From NCBI GenBank assembly GCA_021740785.1, contig JAIOZI010000013.1, positions 26,917 through 90,916 on the forward strand: DNA of 64,000 nt, read 5' to 3'. A model generated the notes under the pieces. It was not told where the DNA came from, ran no database searches, and saw nothing but the letters and a program-made list of their open reading frames with translations. Position numbers and translations under genes: made by a program. This stretch comes from Melioribacteraceae bacterium. Its GTDB lineage: Bacteria; Bacteroidota; Ignavibacteria; Ignavibacteriales; Melioribacteraceae. How positions within the stretch are numbered: position 1 is the stretch's first letter; each line of letters starts with the position of its first letter. Positions 26,612 to 34,510 of this stretch are shown in pieces.

Positions 26612-27640
26612 ATGAATTATAGAAGATTGGGAAACAGCGGATTGTTTGTTTCCGAAATATGCTTCGGTGTTATGACATTCACCGCAAATAAAGGATGGAC
26701 ACATGTTGGAAATATTGAACAGCCGACTGCAAATAAACTTGTTAATTATGCTTTGGATAATGGAGTTAATTTTTTTGATACTGCCGATGTATATTCAAAC
26801 GGTATCTCTGAGATAATGCTCGGTAAAGCTTTAGGAAAGAAGCGGAGAGATGCAGTAATAACAACGAAGGTTGGATTTCGAATGGAAGACGGCATCAACG
26901 GTGACGGACTTTCGAAGAGAAGGATTTTAAAAGCGTGTGAAGACAGCTTAAAACGATTGAATACGGATTACATTGATCTATATGTGATTCATTCAGATGA
27001 TTTTTCTACACCCATAGAAGAAACTCTTTCCGCTATGGATCAATTGGTAAGAGATGGAAAGGTTAGATATACCGGCTGCTCAAATTATACTTCATGGCAG
27101 TTAGTAAAAGCAATGTATGAAGCGGATAAACACGGATACCAAAAATTTATAAATCTTCAAGCTTATTACACACTGCTCGGTCGGGAGCTTGAACTCGATA
27201 TTCTGCCTGCTTGCATAGATCAAAAAATTGGGGTGACGGTTTGGGGTCCTTTACACGGCGGTATTCTCAGTGGTAAATATCACAATGTAAAAAAATGGCC
27301 TCGAGGAACGAGAATCAAATCAAACGAGTTTAATCGTCCGCATAGTAAAGAAACCGAATTAAAAGTCCTGAATGAATTAGAGAGAATTAGTAATGAAAGA
27401 AGTATGTCTATTGCACAGGTATCACTAAATTACCTTTTGAGAAAAAAAGGTATTGCATCGGTAATAATTGGAGCAACAAATCAAAAACAACTCAGGGAAA
27501 ACATTAAAACATCCGATTTTGAATTGAGTAAAGAAGAGGTGAAAATTCTTGATGACATTACAGAACCGGCGCCATACTATCCGCATTGGTATTTTAATGT
27601 ATACAGGAAAGATAATTATGAAAAAAATTATAAGATATAA
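26612..27640 (+). CDS. Aldo/keto reductase
   Basis: A 342-residue NADPH-dependent reductase. The N-terminus MNYRRLGNSGLFVS is the family's usual start, and the tetrad is intact: Asp56, Tyr61 (DTADVYSNG), Lys86 (TTKVGF) and His127 (YVIHSDD). The C-terminal VIIGATNQKQLREN binds the cofactor's phosphate. It reduces or oxidises sugar aldehydes or ketones in the cytoplasm. AGAGGA lies 6 bases before the ATG. Flanked by a cupin gene and a flavodoxin gene with 2- and 9-bp gaps, so transcription with them is likely. Confidence 0.9.
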   Translation: MNYRRLGNSGLFVSEICFGVMTFTANKGWTHVGNIEQPTANKLVNYALDNGVNFFDTADVYSNGISEIMLGKALGKKRRDAVITTKVGFRMEDGINGDGLSKRRILKACEDSLKRLNTDYIDLYVIHSDDFSTPIEETLSAMDQLVRDGKVRYTGCSNYTSWQLVKAMYEADKHGYQKFINLQAYYTLLGRELELDILPACIDQKIGVTVWGPLHGGILSGKYHNVKKWPRGTRIKSNEFNRPHSKETELKVLNELERISNERSMSIAQVSLNYLLRKKGIASVIIGATNQKQLRENIKTSDFELSKEEVKILDDITEPAPYYPHWYFNVYRKDNYEKNYKI

Positions 27641-27649
27641 GGTGAAGAG

Positions 27650-28174
27650 ATGAGAGAAGTATTAGTTTTATATCATTCGAATTCCGGGAACACAAAGAAA
27701 ATGGCAGCTTATGTGTATCAGGGTGTTGTTAAAAATCCAGAGGTTAACGGTAAACTGAAATCAATCGAAGAAGCAGTAGCTGCGGACATTATGAAAGCAG
27801 ATGGAATTGCACTTGGCTCTCCGACTAATATGGGAATTCTTTCATGGCAGATGAAAAAATTCTGGGACGAGATAGGGGATGAACTCTGGGGTAAAGTAGA
27901 TGGAAAAATCGGTTGTGCATTTTCTTCCTCAGGAGGATGGGGAGGCGGCAATGAATTAACATGTCAATCACTCTTAACTGTTTTAATCAATTATGGATTT
28001 CTTGTGTTTGGAGTAACTGATTACGTTGCCGATAAATTTACATTGCATTATGGTGCGGTAACTGCGGGAGAACCACGCGAACAAAAAGAAATAGATGCAT
28101 GTATCCGGCTCGGTGAAAAATTATCCGATTGGGTAGTTAAAAAAACCGTAAGCAGTGATATCAGGTTTTATTAA
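27650..28174 (+). CDS. Flavodoxin / WrbA-like FMN protein
   Basis: A 174-residue flavodoxin-fold protein. The FMN phosphate loop LYHSNSGNTKKMA is at residues 6-18. The SPTNMGILSWQMKKFWD and SSSGGWGGGNE segments are the flavin-ring loops typical of NAD(P)H:quinone oxidoreductase/flavodoxin-like proteins. It could transfer electrons to redox enzymes of the cluster or to quinones. AAGGTG precedes ATG 27650. Its position between an aldo/keto reductase and a transporter gene does not reveal a partner. Confidence 0.85.
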   Translation: MREVLVLYHSNSGNTKKMAAYVYQGVVKNPEVNGKLKSIEEAVAADIMKADGIALGSPTNMGILSWQMKKFWDEIGDELWGKVDGKIGCAFSSSGGWGGGNELTCQSLLTVLINYGFLVFGVTDYVADKFTLHYGAVTAGEPREQKEIDACIRLGEKLSDWVVKKTVSSDIRFY

Positions 28175-28212
28175 TAAAAATACATTAACGAAATTTTATA
28201 AGAAGGTGACTA

Positions 28213-29316
28213 ATGGGCGAAGTTATATTGAAAAATATCACAAAGATTTATGAAGACGGAACACTTGCAGTTAAAAATGCAAACATAGAAATAAAGGATA
28301 AAGAATTTGTTGTGCTCGTGGGTCCATCGGGATGCGGTAAATCTACTACTTTACGAATGATTGCGGGACTGGAAGATATAACGGAAGGTGAACTATCCAT
28401 TGATGGAAAAATTGTAAATGATGTTCCCCCCAAGGAAAGAGATATTGCAATGGTTTTTCAAAATTATGCGCTCTATCCGCACATGAGTGTTTATGATAAT
28501 ATGGCATTCGGATTAAAATTGAGAAAATTCAAAAAAGCTGAAATCGAAGAAAGAGTGAAGTATGCGGCGAGTATTTTGGATATAGAAGATTATTTGGATA
28601 AAAAACCAAAATCACTTTCCGGAGGGCAGAGGCAGAGAGTTGCCGTAGGCAGAGCAATTGTTCGTCAACCCACCGTATTTCTATTTGATGAACCGTTAAG
28701 TAATCTTGATGCTAAATTGAGAGTGCAGATGCGTACGGAGATATCCAAATTGCATCGGAAGCTTGGTGTAACGATGATATATGTTACTCATGATCAAACC
28801 GAAGCTATGACGATGGGTGATAGAATTGTAATTATGAAAGATGGCGATATACAACAAATTGACACACCGCTGCATTTATATAATAATCCTTCAAATAAAT
28901 TCGTCGCGGGATTTATCGGAAGTCCTGCAATGAATTTTATTTCCGGTAAAGTAATAAAAGAAGATGGTTTCATTTTTCGGAATGAAGATGAAACCTTCGT
29001 GATTTCACTCCCGGATAAATTTAAGGAAATGGGGGACAAATACGTTGACAAGGAAATAATTCTCGGAGTTCGACCGGAAGATATATCAATATTCAACAAT
29101 TCGGATGATAAATTTAGGAATAAAATAAAAGTAACATTGGAAGTGGTTGAACCAATGGGCAATGAGATATTTATTTACTTCAAAGTTGACGACGTACAGG
29201 TAACCGCCCGTATCCCGGCGATAGAAGACGTTAAAGAAACCATGGAGCTTGAATTGAAGGTAAATATCAATAAAATACATTTATATGATAGTATAACAGA
29301 AGAAACAATCATATAG
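28213..29316 (+). CDS. Sugar ABC transporter ATP-binding protein (MalK/UgpC type)
   Basis: A 367-residue ATPase. Walker A GPSGCGKST is at residues 37-45; then come the Q-loop in MVFQNYALYPHMSVYDN, signature LSGGQRQRVAVGRAI, Walker B VFLFDEPLSNLDAKLR and H-loop YVTHDQ. A C-terminal TOBE-type domain (about 235-365) marks the MalK/MsmK subfamily that powers carbohydrate importers. AAGGTGA lies ahead of the ATG. The solute-binding lipoprotein gene is at 31102, but no permease pair is found in the window, so the permeases must be encoded elsewhere. Such ATPases can serve several importers. Confidence 0.95.
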   Translation: MGEVILKNITKIYEDGTLAVKNANIEIKDKEFVVLVGPSGCGKSTTLRMIAGLEDITEGELSIDGKIVNDVPPKERDIAMVFQNYALYPHMSVYDNMAFGLKLRKFKKAEIEERVKYAASILDIEDYLDKKPKSLSGGQRQRVAVGRAIVRQPTVFLFDEPLSNLDAKLRVQMRTEISKLHRKLGVTMIYVTHDQTEAMTMGDRIVIMKDGDIQQIDTPLHLYNNPSNKFVAGFIGSPAMNFISGKVIKEDGFIFRNEDETFVISLPDKFKEMGDKYVDKEIILGVRPEDISIFNNSDDKFRNKIKVTLEVVEPMGNEIFIYFKVDDVQVTARIPAIEDVKETMELELKVNINKIHLYDSITEETII

Positions 29317-29356
29317 GATGTTTTATCTTTGTTTATCAATAAACAAAGGAGAAAGT

Positions 29357-30112
29357 ATGAATAACTTACCAAAAATTGAGATCACAAAAGAGCATGTTTC
29401 TCAATATGAAAATGACGGGTTCTTTATTCTTGATAAAGTAATCCCGGATGAAATATTAGCCACGCTGCGATCCGAATGCAATTATCTCATTGAGCAGCAG
29501 AACAAAGAAATGGATGAGCATGGTGTTGATGAGTTAAATCTAAGTCGAAGAAACAGTCGATATTTTGTGTTCCTCTCTTACAAAGAAAGAAAGCAGCTTG
29601 GGCAATTTATTTTCAGTGATTTGATGGAATCAATCTGTAAGTCAACTATCGGGGAAAATGCTTACCTCTTTTGGGAACAGTTTGTTGTAAAGGGCACTGA
29701 TCAGAAAGGTGCAGAATTTACATGGCATCAGGATTCCGGTTATGTAGACGGAAAGCATAAGCCATACGTAAACTGCTGGATTCCTTTAGACGATGTTAAT
29801 GAAGAAAACGGGACAGTTTATTTACTCCCTTATTCAAAAGCAGGCACAAAGGAAAAAGTTGAACATAAAATAATTGATGGATCGAGTGATCGAGTAGGAT
29901 ATTTCGGAGATGATCCGGGAATTGCGGCAGTGGCAAAAGCCGGTTCAATTGTGGTCTTTTCAAGTACAACATTCCACAGGTCGGGTGCAAACAAGACCGA
30001 TAAATTCAGAAGAGCCTGGGCGATTCAATATTCACCTGAAATAATTTATGAACCGGACGGTTCACTTAAGGGTTTGGATGAAAAGTTTCTCGAGAATGGA
30101 AGTAGAGTATGA
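29357..30112 (+). CDS. Phytanoyl-CoA dioxygenase (PhyH) family protein
   Basis: A 251-residue Fe(II)/2-oxoglutarate dioxygenase-fold protein. ATG 29357 is chosen over 29318 because AAAGGAG stands about 6 bases upstream. The metal triad is visible: His124 and Asp126 in TWHQDSGY and His207 in TTFHRSGANKT; Arg shortly after (KFRRAW) can bind 2-oxoglutarate. CWIPLDDVNEENGTVY is a family hallmark. It would hydroxylate a small organic substrate with oxygen. PhyH genes often occur in carbohydrate clusters of this group without a known role. Oxygen dependence sits oddly with the oxygen-sensitive glycyl radical enzyme 9 kb away. Confidence 0.85.
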   Translation: MNNLPKIEITKEHVSQYENDGFFILDKVIPDEILATLRSECNYLIEQQNKEMDEHGVDELNLSRRNSRYFVFLSYKERKQLGQFIFSDLMESICKSTIGENAYLFWEQFVVKGTDQKGAEFTWHQDSGYVDGKHKPYVNCWIPLDDVNEENGTVYLLPYSKAGTKEKVEHKIIDGSSDRVGYFGDDPGIAAVAKAGSIVVFSSTTFHRSGANKTDKFRRAWAIQYSPEIIYEPDGSLKGLDEKFLENGSRV

Positions 30113-30206
30113 TGATTTTTGTTTTACGATTCTCTTGTGTTAGCATGAATTTGATGCGCAGACTTATTACAGCGAAAGTAAATATCAATATTGGCGGAGA
30201 TAATTT

Positions 30207-31088
30207 TTGAAACAAAAAATTTTACTTGATACGGATATCGGTACCGATGTTGATGACGCAATAGCTCTTGCATATTTACTCGCTAAACCGGACTGTGAGC
30301 TGCTTGGCATCACCACGGTAACAGGGGAATCTGTAAATAGAGCAATGCTGGCAAGTGTGCTTTGTAAAATTGCCGGTAAGAAAATCCCCATTTATCCCGG
30401 GATTGAAAAACCGATTGTGATCAATCAATTACAGAAGGCAGCTCAGCAGGCGAGGGCTCTTAAAAATTGGGATCATGATAAGAATTTCCCACAGAATGAA
30501 TCGATTGAATTTTTGCGCGCCACCATTAGGTCGAACCCGGGTGAGATAATTCTGCTTACAATCGGACCGTTAACAAATATTGGACTGCTTTTTTCAATTG
30601 ATCCGGAAATCCCATCTCTCTTAAAAGGAATTGTCAGTATGGCGGGCAAGTTTGATTTAACAGCTCCCGCATACAGTAATATTGAATGGAATGCAGTGGG
30701 TGATTATCATGCAGCCGATATTGTGTACAGAGCCGATTGTAATAATCACCGGTCCATTGGTATTGATATCACATCAAAGGTAACAATGAATTCCGAAGAG
30801 TTTAAGAAAATTTGTAATCACGATTTATTAAAGCCGGTTTTGGATTTTTCGGATATATGGTTTGAGGAGTGGGACGTGATAACTTTTCACGACCCGCTTT
30901 CTGCCGCCGTGATTTTTAATGATTCAATCTGCACTTATGAAAAAGGTAATGTGAAAATTGAGATTGAAGATCCGGATAAAAGAGGAATGACAATATGGCA
31001 GCCGGATAAAAATTCCGGTAAGCATGAAGTAGCAGTGGGTGTTAAAAAACATAATTTTTTCAAGGAATATCTATCTGTCTTTTATTAA
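30207..31088 (+). CDS. Inosine-uridine-type nucleoside hydrolase
   Basis: A 293-residue hydrolase. The calcium-binding aspartate cluster is intact (LLDTDIGTDVDDA, residues 7-18), LTIGPLTNIG gives the N-terminal active-site loop, and ITFHDPLSA supplies the conserved His-Asp. These enzymes cleave the N-glycosidic bond of ribonucleosides to base and ribose, though some related members act on other N- or O-glycosides. The start is TTG 30207 with GGCGGAG upstream. It lies between the dioxygenase gene and the sugar-binding lipoprotein. Ribose from nucleosides could be one sugar handled by the locus. It carries no signal peptide. Confidence 0.9.
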   Translation: MKQKILLDTDIGTDVDDAIALAYLLAKPDCELLGITTVTGESVNRAMLASVLCKIAGKKIPIYPGIEKPIVINQLQKAAQQARALKNWDHDKNFPQNESIEFLRATIRSNPGEIILLTIGPLTNIGLLFSIDPEIPSLLKGIVSMAGKFDLTAPAYSNIEWNAVGDYHAADIVYRADCNNHRSIGIDITSKVTMNSEEFKKICNHDLLKPVLDFSDIWFEEWDVITFHDPLSAAVIFNDSICTYEKGNVKIEIEDPDKRGMTIWQPDKNSGKHEVAVGVKKHNFFKEYLSVFY

Positions 31089-31101
31089 ATACGGTACTAT
31101 T

Positions 31102-32403
31102 TTGAAAACACAAATTCATAAAAGCATTAGTCTGTTCATTTTATTGTCGTTTGTAATTTTATCATGTTCGGATACTACAAAGGAAGACAAAATAGTAGTT
31201 ACCTTCTGGCACAGTTTTGTGTCAAATACAATTCCCGCACTCGATAAACTTATTGATAGATATGAAAGTGAAAATCCAGGTATAAAAATAAATGCTCAAT
31301 ATGTTCCTTCCGGCGATCCTCTGATTCATAAATTGATCACTGCCATCCAAAGTGGAACGACACCGGATCTTGCCTGGGTGCATTCGGATTTTTTGGATAA
31401 ACTTGTCTCATCCGGTGCAATATATAAAATGGATCATTTCATAAATGGAATTAATGGATTTACTAAAGAAGAATTGGACGATTTCTTCCCACAGCTTATT
31501 CAAAATGCAAAATGGCGCGATACTTTATATGCTTTGCCGATGGAAGCCACTACATTGGCATTACTTTATAATAAGGATAAATTCAGAGAATCCGGAATTG
31601 ATCCGAACAAACCGCCGGAAACCTGGGAAGAATTAAAAGAATACAGTTTCAAACTAACATTGGATCGTGATAATGACGGCAAACGCGATCAGTACGGTTT
31701 TTATGTCCCGGTGTTTCCTGCTTCCGGACCATTAAGTATCTGGATGCTCCTACAGTGGGAACCGTTTCTATGGCAAGCCGGGGGACAGCTTCTGAACGAT
31801 AATCAAACTGAAGCGGTTTTTAATTCCGATGCCGGTGTCGCAGCGTTAAATATTTGGAAAGAAATTTACGATGAGTTGAAATTCAACTCATTTTCGATCA
31901 CTCATGATATGGCATTTATATCCGGTGCATGCGCAATGATAATGGACGGTCCGTGGGATCTTCCGGGTTTTCGCCGGATAACAAAATTTGATTGGGGAAT
32001 TGCACCCCTCCCGGCAGGTCCTGAAAAAAGCGCAACGTATCTCGCCGGTGAGCACTTTACAATATTTAAGAACTCAGAGAACCCGGAAGAATCGTGGAGA
32101 TTCGTTAAATGGTTTACGAGTCCGGAAACTCAAGCCCAATTCTCAATTGAATCAGGTTATATGCCGGTTAGAAAATCTACCCTGGAACTTGAGAGTTACA
32201 AAAATTATTTACTTACAGATCCGTATCTCGCCATGTTCGTTGAACAGTTTAAGATTGGTTACGCACGCCAAAATATTGATTATCATAGAGTTGAAATTAA
32301 TCAAGCAGTTGCCGGTGCGGTCGAAAATTCTTTGCTGGGTGATGTAGATCCGAGAGAAGCCTTAAATAAAGCTGCAGAAAGAGTAAATGAAATTTTGAAA
32401 TAA
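31102..32403 (+). CDS. Sugar ABC transporter substrate-binding lipoprotein
   Basis: A 433-residue protein. TTG 31102 yields a lipoprotein leader (basic start, hydrophobic run, FVILSC lipobox). The frame also has ATG 31039, but that would add 21 residues that overlap the nucleoside hydrolase gene, so it is rejected. Family features are VTFWHSFV at the mature start, LAWVHSDFLDKL, YALPMEATTLALLYNKD, a hinge MDGPWDLPGF and WRFVKWFTSPE near the end. These belong to the MalE/UgpB-type family (solute-binding proteins for di- or oligosaccharides). Tethered outside the inner membrane, it would deliver substrate to permeases not encoded here. It likely works with the ATPase at 28213. Confidence 0.9.
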   Translation: MKTQIHKSISLFILLSFVILSCSDTTKEDKIVVTFWHSFVSNTIPALDKLIDRYESENPGIKINAQYVPSGDPLIHKLITAIQSGTTPDLAWVHSDFLDKLVSSGAIYKMDHFINGINGFTKEELDDFFPQLIQNAKWRDTLYALPMEATTLALLYNKDKFRESGIDPNKPPETWEELKEYSFKLTLDRDNDGKRDQYGFYVPVFPASGPLSIWMLLQWEPFLWQAGGQLLNDNQTEAVFNSDAGVAALNIWKEIYDELKFNSFSITHDMAFISGACAMIMDGPWDLPGFRRITKFDWGIAPLPAGPEKSATYLAGEHFTIFKNSENPEESWRFVKWFTSPETQAQFSIESGYMPVRKSTLELESYKNYLLTDPYLAMFVEQFKIGYARQNIDYHRVEINQAVAGAVENSLLGDVDPREALNKAAERVNEILK

Positions 32404-32417
32404 AAATTATCAATATC

Positions 32418-33449
32418 ATGAAAACAATTAAACTGATCGGTAAAGGTAAGTTTCAAGTATCTGACGAAGAAGCTCCGAAATTAGCCGGTGATAATAACGC
32501 ATTAATAAAGATCAGTTCTGTTGGTATTTGCGGTTCGGATATGCATTACTTTAAAGAAGGTGGAATTGGCGATCAAAAAGTGAAATTCCCTTTTGTTATC
32601 GGGCACGAAGCTGCAGGCTATGTAGCAAGTATTTCCGGCAAAGCGAATATTAAAGAAGGCGATTTGGTTGCTATTGATCCGGCAGTATCATGTGGGAAAT
32701 GTGATCAGTGCAGAGCTAACCGTAAACATACATGTAGAAATTTACTTTTCATGGGAGCCCCAGATCAGTTAAACGGTTTGATGTGTGAGTTTGCCATAAT
32801 TCCGATTGAAAATCTTTTTCCCGTGCCGGCAAATTTTACAATTCCGGAAACGGTTTTCATAGAACCACTTTCGATTGGTGTATATTCTGTTAAACTTTCT
32901 AATGTAAGTCGAAATGATGACGTTTTAATATTCGGTGCCGGACCGATTGGTTTAAGTGTCGTTATGACTTTATCTTATCATGGAATTGAAAATGTTGATA
33001 TGATAGAAAAGCTCGAATACCGGCTCCAACTATCGAAAAAAATTGGAGTAAGAAGTACAGCTCATTTTAATAATCACATCCAAATGGGAAAATTTGCAGA
33101 CAATAATAAATTAGGTTATGATGTTGTGTTCGAGTGTTCAGGCGATCAAGCAGCTATCGATTCGGCAGTTGAATTCTTGAAGCCCGGAGGGAAATTGATA
33201 CTCGTCGGAATCCCTTCCGAGACTCATATTAGATTTGATATTAGCAAACTCAGAAGAAAAGAAATAACAGTTATTAATGTCAGACGGCAAAACAATTCGA
33301 TGGAAAAAGCCATTGAAGTTATGAGACAATTTAAGAGCAAATCGAATTTGATTTTAACCCATCAATTTGAATATACGAAAACACAATCGGCATATGATTT
33401 AGTAGATAATTATGAGGATGAAGTCATAAAAGCTGTTGTAAAATTTTAA
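32418..33449 (+). CDS. Zinc-dependent alcohol dehydrogenase (sorbitol/xylitol dehydrogenase type)
   Basis: A 343-residue medium-chain dehydrogenase. Catalytic zinc ligands Cys38 (GICGSD) and His63-Glu64 (GHEAAG) are present, and the structural zinc site has Cys92, Cys95, Cys98 and Cys106 (CGKCDQCRxNRKHTC). The nucleotide site is FGAGPIGL. This pattern fits polyol or sugar dehydrogenases such as xylitol, sorbitol or L-threonine-type enzymes, oxidising a secondary alcohol to a ketose with NAD. It probably converts a sugar alcohol or sugar from the cluster to an intermediate of central metabolism. It lies 14 bp after the binding-protein gene and 5 bp before the lactonase gene. Confidence 0.9.
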   Translation: MKTIKLIGKGKFQVSDEEAPKLAGDNNALIKISSVGICGSDMHYFKEGGIGDQKVKFPFVIGHEAAGYVASISGKANIKEGDLVAIDPAVSCGKCDQCRANRKHTCRNLLFMGAPDQLNGLMCEFAIIPIENLFPVPANFTIPETVFIEPLSIGVYSVKLSNVSRNDDVLIFGAGPIGLSVVMTLSYHGIENVDMIEKLEYRLQLSKKIGVRSTAHFNNHIQMGKFADNNKLGYDVVFECSGDQAAIDSAVEFLKPGGKLILVGIPSETHIRFDISKLRRKEITVINVRRQNNSMEKAIEVMRQFKSKSNLILTHQFEYTKTQSAYDLVDNYEDEVIKAVVKF

Positions 33450-33454
33450 CATAT

Positions 33455-34480
33455 ATGATGAAAATAATTACACGGATATTCTTTTATCTAGTTTTTGGCA
33501 ATTTCATTTTGTCTGCACAATGTGAATGCATAAGGGATTTAATCGACGGGAAGTCGACGGTTATCCCAAAGTATGCAATTGCCGAAAAAATATTCAGTGA
33601 TGCTCAATTTACCGAGGGTCCGGCTTCTGATCTGCATGGTAATATTTATTTCAGTGATTTGACTTTTACTTACAGTGGATCGGGTGAACAAGGACATATT
33701 TACAAGTATAACATCATTAATAATTCAGTTGAATTGTTCATGTCGCCGAGCCGAATGTCAAATGGATTGCTATTTGATCTTGACGATAATTTATTAATAT
33801 GTGAAGGGGCTGATACCGGCGGAAGACGAATTATAAAGTTCAATACTAACTCTGAAACTATTGAGATTATAGCTGATAATTATAATGGAAAAGCTTTTAA
33901 CTCACCTAATGATTTAGCTATGGATATAAATGGGAATATATATTTTACAGATCCCCGTTATACCGGTGATGAAGAAATTGAACAGCCGGTAAATGGAGTT
34001 TACAGAATTGATACAACCGGAAATGTGACATGTTTGATTGATAATATCAGTATGCCGAATGGTATTGCTATTTCTCCCGATCAGCAAAAATTATACGTAG
34101 GATGTTTTGATGAATCAATAGGTGGATTTCATGAAAACGGTGGAGTTTATACCGGGACGTTCATATTAGAATTTGATATGGTTGATGATTCATTGAGATT
34201 CAGTAAAAAATTCTTTGAGTTTTGGGAAGAAGTTGGTCCCGATGGATTGACCATTGATACCAACGGAAATATTTATGCGGCTGTTAGAAATGAGAATGAT
34301 CCGGCGGTTTGGGTTTTTAATCCCGGTGGAGAAGTGTTGGAATTAATTCATCTGCCCGAAGTACCGAGTAATGTTGAGTTCGGCAGGGGTAACTCGAAAA
34401 GAATATTATATATAACAGCAGGAAGCAGTTTGTATAGAATTGATACCAGTCAAAAAGGTTTTCATCCGGCTGATATGTAA
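33455..34480 (+). CDS. Secreted SMP-30/gluconolactonase-family protein
   Basis: A 341-residue six-bladed beta-propeller. The N-terminal hydrophobic segment ending LSAQC suggests export. Family motifs are FTEGPASDLHGNIYFSD (blade 1), NSPNDLAMDINGNIYFTDP (metal ligand Asn), ISMPNGIAISPDQQKLY (Asn in the active site) and VGPDGLTIDTNGNIY with the conserved Asp. These enzymes open sugar lactones with a divalent metal. With the sugar dehydrogenase just upstream and the PQQ-type dehydrogenase elsewhere, it could hydrolyse aldonolactones in the periplasm. It starts 5 bp after the alcohol dehydrogenase stop without a clear ribosome site, so translation may be coupled. Confidence 0.85.
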   Translation: MMKIITRIFFYLVFGNFILSAQCECIRDLIDGKSTVIPKYAIAEKIFSDAQFTEGPASDLHGNIYFSDLTFTYSGSGEQGHIYKYNIINNSVELFMSPSRMSNGLLFDLDDNLLICEGADTGGRRIIKFNTNSETIEIIADNYNGKAFNSPNDLAMDINGNIYFTDPRYTGDEEIEQPVNGVYRIDTTGNVTCLIDNISMPNGIAISPDQQKLYVGCFDESIGGFHENGGVYTGTFILEFDMVDDSLRFSKKFFEFWEEVGPDGLTIDTNGNIYAAVRNENDPAVWVFNPGGEVLELIHLPEVPSNVEFGRGNSKRILYITAGSSLYRIDTSQKGFHPADM

Positions 34481-34510
34481 AATCGAATTATAATTCAATT
34501 GGAATGGACT

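Noticed and set aside
31039..31101. ATG 31039 as the start of the binding lipoprotein
   Set aside because: It would overlap the nucleoside hydrolase by 50 bases and put the lipobox 40 residues from the N-terminus.
28213..32403. Complete ABC importer considered
   Set aside because: Every frame in the interval is accounted for and none encodes a multi-span permease.
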